From a virus, in the IMG/VR virus record IMGVR_UViG_3300033429_000001, positions 1-64,000 of that record: a DNA stretch of 64,000 nucleotides, one strand, 5' to 3'. The notes below the pieces were generated by a model that did no database searches, was not told the origin of the DNA, and saw only the letters and a list, made by a program, of their open reading frames with translations. Both the position numbers and the translations under genes were made by a program. Below, one piece after another: positions 55,019 through 64,000 of this stretch. The stretch's first letter is position 1. Each line of letters begins with the position of its first letter.

Positions 55019-57852
55019 TGCCAACAACTTCCAGAACCATAGAGGTCAGAATAACCGGTGAAGATGCCGGGGCGTCCAAGACTCTTGATAAAGTCGGGGG
55101 CGCGGTCACTTCTTTGGGAAACGTGGCTCTGGGGGTGGCTGCCGGAGGATTGGCCGCATTGGGGGCTGGACTGCTTGGGATAGGGGCAATTGCCTTTGAT
55201 GCTGCCCTTGACTTTGATAATGCCTCAAAAAAGATTCAGGCTTCAATGGGGCTATTGCCAGAGGAGGCCGAAAAATTCGACAAGATTATCACACAGGTTT
55301 ATCGTGATAACTTTGGTGACTCTATGGCCGATGTCGGGCAGGCGGTTACGGATGTCGGACTGAAGCTCAAAACGCTTGGCATTGAATCTGAGGGGGCAAT
55401 CACAAGTGCCACCGAGGATGCCTTATCTTTGCGCGACGCCTTCGACGTAGATGTAAATGAAAGCATCGAGGCGGCGGCTGAATTAGTAAGAACTGGACTG
55501 GCCCCTAATTTTGATTCTGCCTTTGACCTCATTACCACTGGCTTCCAGCGAGGCTTGAATTCAAGCGGAGATTTCTTAGATTCTATCTCAGAATACTCAA
55601 CCCAATTCGCTGAACTTGATGCAACCGGCGGCGAGTTTTTCTCAGCACTTGAAACCGGGCTGGCAGGCGGGGTACTTGGAACTGATAAAATTGGTGATGC
55701 CTTTAAGGAATTCAGATTGAGAATTTTAGACGGTTCTGACGCAACATCGGAGGCAGTCACGGCCCTGGAGGGTATTCTTGGGGTTCCAGCAGAGGACTTC
55801 CTGGATGGCATCGCAAGCGGCCAAATACGCGGAGTGGATGCTGCACAGCAATTAGTTGACGCTTTATCCAAGGTAGAGGACAAAGAGGAAGGGCTGGCAA
55901 TTGGGGCGGCTCTATTCGGCACTCAATTCGAGGATTTGGGAGACACAACCCTGGCGGCAGTCAATATAATGGAAACCGGTATGGACGACTTGGCCGGGGC
56001 CACTGACAGTTTAGGTGTACAGTATGACACCCTGGGGTCGGCAATGGAGGGCCTGAAGCGGATAGGGATATTGGCCTTAAAGCCTATTGGGGATATTTTG
56101 CTTGATTTGGCAAAAAAGGCACTACCTGCTTTGGAAAGCGGAATGGAGGCTCTTGAACCAATCATAGCAAACGCGGTCAGCGCCTTTGAGAGTATCATAC
56201 TTACAATTGAGGCCTTCATTGGTGGTGCCTCTGGCGATTTTCCATGGGAGGATATTTTTCCTCCCTGGTTGGCAGACTTGATGTATGAAGTTAGTCTTGC
56301 TTTTGAGCCAATTAGAGATGCAATAAAAGAACTGACAAAGACAATTTTTGGAGACTTATCAAAAGGCACATCTTCGGCGAAAGATTCGTTAAAAAATATT
56401 CTGGGCGGGGCACTTAAATTTTTGGCAGATACGGTATTTCCTGCCTTGACTAAAGTCATAGGCTTCGTCAACGACCACTGGGACGAATTCAAGGGGGCCA
56501 TCCTTGGCGTCGGTGCGGCACTGACCGGAGCCGGAATCGTGGCTATCATTGCTACTATCGGCAGCGTAATCGCCTCTCTTGCTTCTCCAATCTTGGCGAT
56601 TATTGCTCTGGCGGCCCTCTTGGGGGCGGCATGGGCTGGTGACTGGGGCGGAATTCGCACCATAATCACCGAAGCCTGGGAGGGCACTATCAAGCCGGTT
56701 CTGATGGAGCTATGGGAATGGTTATCAATCAATGTCCCCGCAGCCATCGCAACATTAACGGCATTTTTCAATGATACTTTACTTCCTATTTTCAATTCAG
56801 TATTTGGCTCAATTCAGGAGACCGGAACCGGTGCCCTGAGTGCCCTGACCGAGTTCTGGGCAGAGCATGGCGAAAGTGTGATGCTGATTGTAGCAACTTT
56901 CCTGAATTTCATATGGGGCAACATCCAGAGCGTTTTAACCAGCATCCAGAATTTCTGGGACAAATGGGGTGATGAAATCATCGCTATTGTCCTAATTATG
57001 TGGAGGGTCATGCAAGCTCAATTCAAGACGGCCCTAAAAATCATCGGCGGAATAATTGAAGCTTTCGCCGCACTGATAAAAGGAGACTGGAGCGCGTTCG
57101 GCGAGGCCCTAAAAAGCATCTGGACAGCATTATGGGAATTTCACCAGACAATCATGCAGGCAGCTTTCGACATAATTTTGGTGCTTATTGATGAGGTGAT
57201 TGTATCTATAAATGAATCGTGGGCCGCATTCATACAAAATATACAGGATTTATGGGAGGCCGGCTGGCATGCTGTGGCTCAAGCTGTCACAGATGCCAAG
57301 CAAGCTATCATTGACGCGGTGAATAAAATTATCGATGCGATCAAGGCCCTATTCACCACCGATAAATTCAAGGAAATGGGCGAAAAGATCATAGACGGCA
57401 TAAAGGACGGGATCGAGGATGCAAAATCCGAGGTAACGTCGAAAATAAACAGTATTATTTCGGACATCAAGGCCCTATTCTCGGCAAGTGCTTTCAAAGC
57501 GTTGGGAACTAATATTGCCGATGGATTACAGCAGGGCCTCGCGGACAGCAAGCAAGCCCTGATAGATTTCATCAAAGGAATCGCGGGGGATATGATTCAG
57601 GCCGTAAAAGACATGTTCGGAATCGAGTCTCCATCGAAGGTGTTTGTCGGTATCGGAGAAAATATCAACCAGGGGTTGGCAATGGGCATTGCGTCCAGTG
57701 CCGACTTGCCGGCCCAGGCCATCCAGAACAGCGCATCAAGCGTAGTAAATAATACCACAAACATTTTTAATCAAACCATTAACGGCGGCGTACCGTCTGC
57801 CGGTAGAGAATTTGAGATGATGAGATCGGAGGCGGCAGCCTTTGGGAGCTAA
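55018..57852 (+). CDS. Tail tape measure protein
   Basis: 944 residues. Gly/Ala-rich N-terminus, TP901-type core (FDNASKKIQASMGLLPEEAEKFDKI; ETGMDDLAGATDSLGVQYDTLGSAMEGLK), hydrophobic helices around residues 495-540, long amphipathic helices, and the C-terminal FGIESPSKVFVGIGENINQGLAMGI typical of the family. By the usual 1.5 angstrom per residue rule the tail would be about 140 nm (inference). Confidence 0.95.
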   Translation: MPTTSRTIEVRITGEDAGASKTLDKVGGAVTSLGNVALGVAAGGLAALGAGLLGIGAIAFDAALDFDNASKKIQASMGLLPEEAEKFDKIITQVYRDNFGDSMADVGQAVTDVGLKLKTLGIESEGAITSATEDALSLRDAFDVDVNESIEAAAELVRTGLAPNFDSAFDLITTGFQRGLNSSGDFLDSISEYSTQFAELDATGGEFFSALETGLAGGVLGTDKIGDAFKEFRLRILDGSDATSEAVTALEGILGVPAEDFLDGIASGQIRGVDAAQQLVDALSKVEDKEEGLAIGAALFGTQFEDLGDTTLAAVNIMETGMDDLAGATDSLGVQYDTLGSAMEGLKRIGILALKPIGDILLDLAKKALPALESGMEALEPIIANAVSAFESIILTIEAFIGGASGDFPWEDIFPPWLADLMYEVSLAFEPIRDAIKELTKTIFGDLSKGTSSAKDSLKNILGGALKFLADTVFPALTKVIGFVNDHWDEFKGAILGVGAALTGAGIVAIIATIGSVIASLASPILAIIALAALLGAAWAGDWGGIRTIITEAWEGTIKPVLMELWEWLSINVPAAIATLTAFFNDTLLPIFNSVFGSIQETGTGALSALTEFWAEHGESVMLIVATFLNFIWGNIQSVLTSIQNFWDKWGDEIIAIVLIMWRVMQAQFKTALKIIGGIIEAFAALIKGDWSAFGEALKSIWTALWEFHQTIMQAAFDIILVLIDEVIVSINESWAAFIQNIQDLWEAGWHAVAQAVTDAKQAIIDAVNKIIDAIKALFTTDKFKEMGEKIIDGIKDGIEDAKSEVTSKINSIISDIKALFSASAFKALGTNIADGLQQGLADSKQALIDFIKGIAGDMIQAVKDMFGIESPSKVFVGIGENINQGLAMGIASSADLPAQAIQNSASSVVNNTTNIFNQTINGGVPSAGREFEMMRSEAAAFGS

Positions 57853-57854
57853 GA

Positions 57855-60800
57855 ATGAAACGACTATTTTGGATACTATGTATCCTGACAATAATTTTTT
57901 ATCTGGGAGTGATACCGGCAGAGGCCCAGGAGCCAACGGGCCAACGATGCGGAAAACCATCACAGACGTTACCGGGCAAAATCCATCTACCAGTAATCGT
58001 AAAAGAGGTAAATACTATGGCAGTTAACACAGATTTATGGTGGGTGGTTATTCCAGAATCAACGACAAATTTGGTATTAAACCCATCAGCAGAAAAAGAT
58101 TTAACTGGCTACGCCATCATTGACACTCTGGGAGGCGGGAGTATCGCCCGCTCAACAGTTCACCAACGCAGGGGGGTATATTCAATTAAGGTATCTCCAT
58201 CGGCAGGTGTAACTGACGGGATAAAATATTCAATCAGTCTATCCACTGTCACGTGGTACACGTTCAGCGTAGATGTGCGGGGAGAGGACGGCGAGGGTTA
58301 TGTTGTTGATATTTATGACAGCGCGACATCCACCGTTTTGGAATCAATTTCGTTTATAGCTGACGGGGCTTGGGCCAGATATGCAGTCAGGGCCAAGACC
58401 GGGACAAATACGACGATTGATGTCAGGGTCTACAAAAATAACGATGCCAACACATTTGGCTATTATGTTGATGGCTTCCAGGTAGAGCAGAAATTGTATG
58501 CTACCGACTACTGTGACGGTGATCAGGACGGATGTCGGTGGGCAGCCGGGGCACATCAATCGACCAGTAGCAGACAGGAGCAATTTAGTGGAGCCGGCAG
58601 GCCGGTCAGTTTGTTTGATTATGATTTCAATGTGGGGGGGCCAACTATTGGGGCAGGAATGACATCTGTGCAAATTACGGCGGATCGTCCAGCCCTGGGA
58701 GAGGGAACGGTATTCAGACGGCAATCGCTTTTAGAGAGGATAACGAGCATCCCAGGTTTTCTTAAAGAGGATGATTTACAAGCCCTCCATGCTACCCGGA
58801 GTCAGTTGCTACAGATTTTTAATCCGAATAGATTCGCAACTCTGCAACCGATTCACTTGCGCTACATCGGCAGCGGCAAGACGCTTGACTGCGCGTTTTA
58901 TTATCAAGATGGTCTGGGTGGAAAAATAGACGGTTGCGAAAGTGAGTTTATTGAAAGTTTGAGACTTTACGCAGCTGACCCGTTTTGGCTTGAGAGTGAT
59001 CGCATTTTTAACGCGGTAGATATTTCCGAGGGTATCGGTACCGGGGACAGTGCCAGCACGGGAGCCGCGAGCAATAATGGTGGTGGAGGAAATGATGTGG
59101 CATTCGCGGCGACAACTCAGGAAGACATTGTTAACGTGAATTACATTATCCAGAAGGATAGCCTGGGGGATTATAGTAGAATGGGAACGGGGTTGGCGTT
59201 GGCGGCTCCAGGAATTCTTAGTAGTGCTGTAAATTCAATAGCCATTGCCCCAGATGGCACATTATATGTAGGTGGGGTATTTACAACAGTAGGGGGAGCT
59301 ACGGTCAATCGTATCGCCAGATGGGACGGCGCAAACTGGACGGCTCTGAATAACGGAATGAATGGTATCGTCTATTCAGTAGCCGTAGCCCCGGATGGTA
59401 CATTATACGCGGGTGGATTGTTTACATTAGCTGACGGCGTTGCTAACACAGCATATATAGCCAAATGGGACGGCGCAAACTGGACGGCCCTCGGTACTGG
59501 AATGAACAATTGGGTAAAGACCGTAGCCGTAGCCCCGGATGGTACAGTTTACGCGGGGGGCGCGTTTACACTGGCAGGCGGTGTTGCTAACACGGCATAT
59601 ATAGCCAAATGGGACGGCGCAGTCTGGACACCTCTTACCACCGGGATGAATGCCGCCGTAAATTCAATAGATATTGCCTCGGATGGGACAACATTGTATG
59701 TAGGTGGCACTTTCACAACATCTGGCGGAGTAACCACCAATCGTATCGCCAAGTGGGACGGTGTAGCTTGGACGGCTCTTGGTACTGGAATGAATAATAT
59801 TGTTTGGGGTGTAGCCGTTGCCTCAGATGGTACAGTATATGCGGGCGGAACTTTCACAACATCTGGCGGAGTAACCACCAATCGTATCGCCAAGTGGGAC
59901 GGTGTAGCTTGGACGGCTCTTGGTACTGGAATGAATGTTTACGTGAATGCAATTGCCGTAGCCCCAGATGGTACATTTTACGCGGGGGGAAATTTCACAA
60001 CATCCGGTGGGGTAACTACAAACTATATAGCCAAGTGGGAGGGCGCAGCCTGGACGGCTCTTGGTACTGGAATGAATAATGAAGTCAGGGCAATAGTCAT
60101 TTCCCCAGATGAAACATTATTTGTAGGTGGGCTTTTTACAGTATCCGGTGGGGTAACTACAAACTATATAGCCAAGTGGAGTGGTGTATCATGGCGCACA
60201 ATAGCCGAAGCCGCAAAACAAATTTTACAAGCAATGGACGGTAAAATTTATGTGGGGGGCGGATACACTAACGCGGGCGGGGTAGCAAATGCAGATTATA
60301 TAGCGTACTGGGATACAATCGGGGGGGACTGGAACGCTCTATCTACCGGCACAAATGGTATTGTACAAGCCATTGCCGAAGCCCCAAACGGAGACATCTA
60401 TATCGGCGGTTCGTTCCCTCTGGCCGGCGGCGTAGGTAATACCGTAAACATTGCCTACTGGGATATAAGCGCGTCCGTTTGGCTTCCATTGTCCACTGGG
60501 GTTAATGGTACTGTTTCATCTCTGGCGATTGCGCCCAACGGAGACTTATACATAGGAGGGCTATTCCTTGATGCTGGCGGCGTAGCCGATACTAAAAATC
60601 TGGCAATGTGGGACGGGGCTGCATTCAACGCACTATCAGCAGAACCAAATAGCGCAGTTAATGACCTAAGATTCAATTCTGCCGGACAACTCTACATCGG
60701 CGGCGCATTCACCGACATAGGCGGTACGACCTATGATTACGTGGCCCTCTACACTCCTTCAACCGATACCTTCTCAGCCCTTGAGAATGGCTCAAACGGT

Positions 60801-61178
60801 TTTGTCAATTCCATCGACATTGGCCCAGACGGGTCGGTTTATCTCGGCGGAACTTTCACGCAGGCCGGCTCAGTGGCAGCCAACTATGTGGTTTGCTGGA
60901 ATGGCACGGCATTTTCACCGCTTGGGGATGGCCTCAATAATGTGGCCTATGTTGTCAGGACTGACCCGACCGGATTGGTACATGTCGGGGGAGCGTTTAC
61001 AGAGGCCGGCGGCATCTCTCTGCCCGACAAAATAGCCGTTTGGAATGGCAGCAACTGGGTACCGCTTGATGTTGATCTGCCCGGCACCGCCGCCGTGGAA
61101 GCTATCCTATTCGCCCAGACAATCACCGTCTTTGGATTTGATACCAGCGGCACAGCCGTCGCAGCAAAGGTAAACTAG
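57855..61178 (+). CDS. Tail protein with beta-propeller repeats and optional signal peptide
   Basis: 1107 residues from ATG 57855, or 1053 from ATG 58017 (AGAGGT upstream). The longer form begins with a signal peptide (LFWILCILTIIFYLGVIPAEAQ) and KIHLPVIVKE. Residues about 70-220 resemble a carbohydrate-binding jelly roll, followed by a tail-like domain. From about residue 440 come more than ten 45-48-residue repeats (GTGMN, VYAGGTFTTSGG, IAKWDG, WTAL) that form a beta-propeller. Probably a receptor-contacting protein. Confidence 0.8.
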   Translation: MKRLFWILCILTIIFYLGVIPAEAQEPTGQRCGKPSQTLPGKIHLPVIVKEVNTMAVNTDLWWVVIPESTTNLVLNPSAEKDLTGYAIIDTLGGGSIARSTVHQRRGVYSIKVSPSAGVTDGIKYSISLSTVTWYTFSVDVRGEDGEGYVVDIYDSATSTVLESISFIADGAWARYAVRAKTGTNTTIDVRVYKNNDANTFGYYVDGFQVEQKLYATDYCDGDQDGCRWAAGAHQSTSSRQEQFSGAGRPVSLFDYDFNVGGPTIGAGMTSVQITADRPALGEGTVFRRQSLLERITSIPGFLKEDDLQALHATRSQLLQIFNPNRFATLQPIHLRYIGSGKTLDCAFYYQDGLGGKIDGCESEFIESLRLYAADPFWLESDRIFNAVDISEGIGTGDSASTGAASNNGGGGNDVAFAATTQEDIVNVNYIIQKDSLGDYSRMGTGLALAAPGILSSAVNSIAIAPDGTLYVGGVFTTVGGATVNRIARWDGANWTALNNGMNGIVYSVAVAPDGTLYAGGLFTLADGVANTAYIAKWDGANWTALGTGMNNWVKTVAVAPDGTVYAGGAFTLAGGVANTAYIAKWDGAVWTPLTTGMNAAVNSIDIASDGTTLYVGGTFTTSGGVTTNRIAKWDGVAWTALGTGMNNIVWGVAVASDGTVYAGGTFTTSGGVTTNRIAKWDGVAWTALGTGMNVYVNAIAVAPDGTFYAGGNFTTSGGVTTNYIAKWEGAAWTALGTGMNNEVRAIVISPDETLFVGGLFTVSGGVTTNYIAKWSGVSWRTIAEAAKQILQAMDGKIYVGGGYTNAGGVANADYIAYWDTIGGDWNALSTGTNGIVQAIAEAPNGDIYIGGSFPLAGGVGNTVNIAYWDISASVWLPLSTGVNGTVSSLAIAPNGDLYIGGLFLDAGGVADTKNLAMWDGAAFNALSAEPNSAVNDLRFNSAGQLYIGGAFTDIGGTTYDYVALYTPSTDTFSALENGSNGFVNSIDIGPDGSVYLGGTFTQAGSVAANYVVCWNGTAFSPLGDGLNNVAYVVRTDPTGLVHVGGAFTEAGGISLPDKIAVWNGSNWVPLDVDLPGTAAVEAILFAQTITVFGFDTSGTAVAAKVN
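59711..59936 (+). repeat. Near-identical 141-bp repeat units
   Basis: About 85 bases at 59711-59795 recur without visible change at 59852-59936, 141 bp (47 codons) later; other units of the array are more diverged. This indicates recent unit duplication within the propeller. Confidence 0.8.
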
Positions 61179-61532
61179 ATGACCGTCACAAACAATGGCA
61201 CCGCTGAAGCTTATCCGATAGTTGTGTTTACCTGTACCGGTAGCGACGGCGTTTTGTATCATCTAAAAAACACCTCGACCGATGATGAGATATATTTCAA
61301 CTACACCATGCAAAACGGGGAGACGGCTACACTAGATTTGAGGAGAGGTAAGAAGACTTTTACCTCGACATTCTTGGGTAATCTATTGAGCCAGGGGGCA
61401 ATCATCGAGGGTAGCGACGTAACAACGCTGCGGTTGCTATCTGGCTCATTAAATAATATTAGCATTTTTACCGGGGCAGATGTGTCTGCCTCGTTGAAGT
61501 GGGATACGACATATTTGAGCTTTGACGGGTAG
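61179..61532 (+). CDS. Distal tail protein C-terminal-like domain
   Basis: 117 residues starting right after the previous stop. VTNNGTAEAYPIVVFTCTG, IYFNYTMQNGETATLDLRRGKKTFTSTFLGN and a terminal DTTYLSFDG match the last domain of phage distal tail proteins; here it is a separate gene. Confidence 0.7.
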   Translation: MTVTNNGTAEAYPIVVFTCTGSDGVLYHLKNTSTDDEIYFNYTMQNGETATLDLRRGKKTFTSTFLGNLLSQGAIIEGSDVTTLRLLSGSLNNISIFTGADVSASLKWDTTYLSFDG

Positions 61533-61586
61533 GGATTTGTAGCCTTATCCTTAGTTGCTCAACACAAATGGAGTTTACGTAAAACG

Positions 61587-62813
61587 ATGAAAAAAGTTGC
61601 AATCTTCACAGATTTTATCAATTTCGATGAGGCATACTCCCTATGTCGAGTGGTAAAGAATCAAGTAAAGATGCTCGTCGAGAATGGATACAAGCCAATG
61701 TTGCTTGTCAGGAAAGGCTTTAATCATAGTCAATTTTTCCCAGGTGCTGACATAAAAATCCTGGACCACGGAGAGACCGGCAGCAACACTGTCAAAATTA
61801 CTGGCCAATCTGAGGGTGACATACAGGGGTTGGTTGAGCAAATAGAGAAGTGTCTATCTGATGTAGACGTGATCTTGACGCATGACTTAATCTACCAGGC
61901 TAACATGTGGAAGGCCCAAGTAGCAGCGCGTAGATTCGCAAGTAAAAATCCTGACAAAAAGTGGTTGCATTGGGTACATTCTGCTACTGGTCATAACGTG
62001 GCCAGGCAGGTTGGGAAATTCAGAAACGAATTAAAGGGTAAGTTTCCTAACTCATTGCTTGTGGCAATGCACCCCGAGGAGATCAATCGCAAGGGAGGAA
62101 TGTACGGCTATGAACAGGATGAGATTGTCATCATTCCCAACTCGCTTGATTTGACAGAATATTACCACCCTATGGCGGCAAAGATAATCGAAAAGGCCGA
62201 CCTGGTCAACCAGGATATTATTGCCGTCTACCCGGCCCGACTGGATCGTGGCAAGCAGCCCCACATCATCTGCGAGATATTCAAAGAATTGGCTGGAATG
62301 GGTTATCGGGCCAAGGTGATTATTGTAGACTTCCATTCTGTAAGCGGTGATAAGGAAAAATATCGCAAAGAGATCAAAAAAGAATTTGGCGATGTTGTTT
62401 TCTTTTCCTCAGACATCGAGAAATATTGCATTCCCCACCAGGCAGTGATGAATCTATTTGAGTATGCTGACATCCTGATACACCCTTCCAGAAGCGAAAG
62501 CGATCCCCTCATTTTACCTGAAGCGGCGTGGCAGCGGTGCGGGCTGGTATTGAACTTCGACTTGCCATTATTTCGACAATATGACGGTCAGGCCCTACTC
62601 TATAAATTTTCCTCGAATATTGACACCGTGACCGGGCAGTCAGGCGAGACGAACACAGAGTACGCTGATAGGGCAGACTACATGCGGCACGTGGCCGCAG
62701 GGGTGGCCTATCAGATGGAAAACAACGCCCAACTAAAAAACCATGCCAGGATGAGACACGAGCGAAGCCTTGAGGCGGTGTGGAAAAAATTATGGGGAGC
62801 GATTGAGCGATGA
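61587..62813 (+). CDS. GT4-family glycosyltransferase
   Basis: 408 residues. IIAVYPARLDRGKQPHIICEIFKEL and LIHPSRSESDPLILPEAAWQRCGLVLNFDLPLF are the GT4 donor-binding domain. Overlaps the following methyltransferase. Start of a second glycan block behind the tail genes. Confidence 0.9.
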   Translation: MKKVAIFTDFINFDEAYSLCRVVKNQVKMLVENGYKPMLLVRKGFNHSQFFPGADIKILDHGETGSNTVKITGQSEGDIQGLVEQIEKCLSDVDVILTHDLIYQANMWKAQVAARRFASKNPDKKWLHWVHSATGHNVARQVGKFRNELKGKFPNSLLVAMHPEEINRKGGMYGYEQDEIVIIPNSLDLTEYYHPMAAKIIEKADLVNQDIIAVYPARLDRGKQPHIICEIFKELAGMGYRAKVIIVDFHSVSGDKEKYRKEIKKEFGDVVFFSSDIEKYCIPHQAVMNLFEYADILIHPSRSESDPLILPEAAWQRCGLVLNFDLPLFRQYDGQALLYKFSSNIDTVTGQSGETNTEYADRADYMRHVAAGVAYQMENNAQLKNHARMRHERSLEAVWKKLWGAIER

Positions 62814-63361
62814 CTATTCCAGTTTACCCGTGGCAGGAACTTGGGGTGTGGGCTGAACCAGACCCCTGCACCATACATCTGCACTGGGTTTTTTACAGTC
62901 TCCTAAAATTTAGGAACGCTCGGCACCCTCAACAGACCGTAGAAATCGGTATAGGGCGCGGGTACGGAACATATCTTTTTGGAATGTTTGCCAAGGAGGA
63001 AGGCGGTCACCACGCGGCCATTGACGTAGCCTCTGCCCCTATACAGAGAGCGGTGAAAATAAGAGACAAATTTGACTTGCCGGTCGAGGTAATCCAGGCC
63101 GATAGTAAAGAGGTGGATTGGACAGGCAAGCCCATTGACTTAATTTTTATTGACGGCAATCATACCTATGACGGCGTCATCGGCGACATTGATAATTTTG
63201 TTCATCTGGTACGGCGAAATGGATTAGTATTTTTTCACGATTACCACAATCAGAGGTGGGAGGTAAAAAGGGCGGTAGATGAACGGTTCGACCAACAAAA
63301 ACACGAAATGCTTGAATTGCCGTATACCTCGATTGGATGTGCCGTATGGCGTGTGAAGTAA
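62810..63361 (+). CDS. CmcI/Methyltransf_24-like methyltransferase
   Basis: 183 residues. VEIGIGRGYGTYLFGMFA (motif I), HAAIDVASAPIQRAVKI, and DLIFIDGNHTYDGVIGDIDNFVHLVRRNGLVFFHDYH, the HTY motif of the family. Probably modifies a sugar. Confidence 0.85.
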   Translation: MTIPVYPWQELGVWAEPDPCTIHLHWVFYSLLKFRNARHPQQTVEIGIGRGYGTYLFGMFAKEEGGHHAAIDVASAPIQRAVKIRDKFDLPVEVIQADSKEVDWTGKPIDLIFIDGNHTYDGVIGDIDNFVHLVRRNGLVFFHDYHNQRWEVKRAVDERFDQQKHEMLELPYTSIGCAVWRVK

Positions 63362-64000
63362 GTATCATAATCCCAAGCAGAAACGAATTCAAAAATCTCA
63401 TTTGGACCTTGCAGGGGTTGCAACTTGAATTACAAGACGTAGACTATGAAATAATTGTGGTCTTGAACCAATGCGAAGAAAAAGAGCAGGAGAGGCTGTT
63501 AAAGTACTGGCCGGTGAGTACGGGCCGATTGAAGGTGCTGGCATATGACGAAAAGCCCTCCTGCTGGCAGGCGCGAAACTTTGGCGCAAGTCAGGCTCGG
63601 GGTGATTATCTGCTGTTTTGCGATAGTCACGTTTTGCTTACGCCTGGCAGTTTAAGAGGTGCCCTGAAGTACCATCGAGAGTTCAAGGGTATTTTACACT
63701 TTGGTATCAACTATTGGCTAGACCATCCTGAAAGAACACTCTTCCAGTACAAGTGGCAACCTCAAAAATTCTGGGGGGCCTGGACAAGAATAAAACCAGA
63801 GCCACCAGATTACCGAATTTTAATGAGCGGCCTGGCCGGGACGATGATTGACCGGTCAATTTTTCAAGAGCTTGGTGGCTTTCACCCGGCTCTCGGTATT
63901 TACGGTGGAGGCGAGCCGTATCTTGACTTAAAAACTCAGATGCATGGTTACCAGGTGCGCTGTCATCCTGACTATCAATTGTACCATCTGGCTGAGAGGC
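63346..64000 (+). CDS. GT2-family glycosyltransferase, C-terminus beyond window
   Basis: Starts at ATG 63346 inside the end of the previous gene; 218 residues visible. VSIIIPSRNEFKNLIWTLQGLQLE; ARNFGASQARGDYLLFCDSHVLLTPGSL with CDSH at the DxD position; GFHPALGIYGGGEPYLDLKTQMHGYQVRC. Runs off the right edge. Confidence 0.9.
   Translation, partial: MACEVSIIIPSRNEFKNLIWTLQGLQLELQDVDYEIIVVLNQCEEKEQERLLKYWPVSTGRLKVLAYDEKPSCWQARNFGASQARGDYLLFCDSHVLLTPGSLRGALKYHREFKGILHFGINYWLDHPERTLFQYKWQPQKFWGAWTRIKPEPPDYRILMSGLAGTMIDRSIFQELGGFHPALGIYGGGEPYLDLKTQMHGYQVRCHPDYQLYHLAER

Noticed and set aside
55299-55922. Leftward Ser/Ala-rich frame of 207 codons
   Set aside because: Antisense shadow of the tape measure gene.
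55923-56795. 290-codon leftward frame inside the tape measure gene
   Set aside because: Antisense to a clear tape measure protein; no ribosome site and a biased Ala/Ser/Pro composition.
59178-61050. Non-coding tandem repeat or CRISPR-like array
   Set aside because: It is an uninterrupted coding region of a beta-propeller; repeat lengths are multiples of three.
1-64000. Integrase, transposase-flanked insertion sequence or complete IS element
   Set aside because: No tyrosine or serine recombinase motif and no terminal inverted repeats around an IS-type gene were seen; the IS110-like protein lacks the catalytic RuvC half.

Overview
The window is a large part of a tailed (siphovirus-type) bacteriophage or prophage genome. 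It carries a complete HK97-type packaging and head block, a long-tail block with a roughly 940-residue tape measure protein, an early region with a replication initiator and a DnaB-type helicase, two DNA methyltransferases, and many very small overlapping genes. There are no rRNA genes, no complete tRNA and no CRISPR array. No integrase was found, although an excisionase-like protein and a fragment resembling the 3' end of a tRNA or tmRNA are present. Promoters are sigma70-like. Two exported or anchored proteins carry an LPVxxK-type motif that I associate from memory with secreted Chloroflexota proteins, so a Chloroflexota (Anaerolineae-like) host is my best but weak guess. The first 99 bases are identical to 16724-16822, which may mark an assembly break.

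Layout. 1-4690: leftward operon of small unknown genes from a promoter at 4659-4687, including a protein with an SSB-like acidic tail. 4700-15200: rightward early genes, starting with a nearly leaderless Cro/CI-type repressor gene, then small proteins, a pentapeptide-repeat protein, a VSR-like nuclease candidate, a PP-loop protein, a replication initiator with five palindromic iterons inside its gene (probable origin), a C5-cytosine methyltransferase overlapped by a second long frame, DnaB and an MT-A70 adenine methyltransferase. 15200-16850: gene remains, leftward small regulators, and a structured RNA candidate whose second copy lies at 198-296. 16900-19985: membrane and LysM proteins (probable lysis functions), a ParB-like protein and a methyltransferase. 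19980-22800: leftward radical SAM, RHH-like and ParB genes. 22900-27100: small and large terminase with, between them, a tandem array of nine hairpins. 27200-28960: leftward small genes. 29600-35800: portal-MuF fusion, protease and capsid. 35800-50720: a cargo of about ten glycosyltransferases, four methyltransferases, a sugar aminotransferase and an N-formyltransferase, interrupted by a probable inserted gene cassette. 50700-61530: head-tail connector, tail tube, chaperones joined by a canonical -1 frameshift signal, tape measure, beta-propeller tail protein and distal tail protein. 61580-64000: more glycan genes.

The most unusual features are non-coding or dual-use. (1) Nine tandem hairpins (24181-24700) have sequence-variable but complementary stems and a fixed 30-nt loop built on CCAR-N7-GTGATACCCA-N8-GT; they run into the 5' end of a gene for an IS110-C-terminal-like HhH protein. 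(2) A duplicated three-way-junction RNA shows five compensatory base pairs, and in one copy a good promoter places the start at the first base of the outer stem. (3) A TAACCTTAAAATTA box sits upstream of four leftward promoters, three times at exactly the same distance.

The genes appear to form a temperate-style regulatory core (divergent promoters around a repressor gene), an iteron-driven replication module, standard HK97-type morphogenesis, and an unusually large glycan-building module embedded in the structural operon. I infer that this module modifies virion or host surface sugars.
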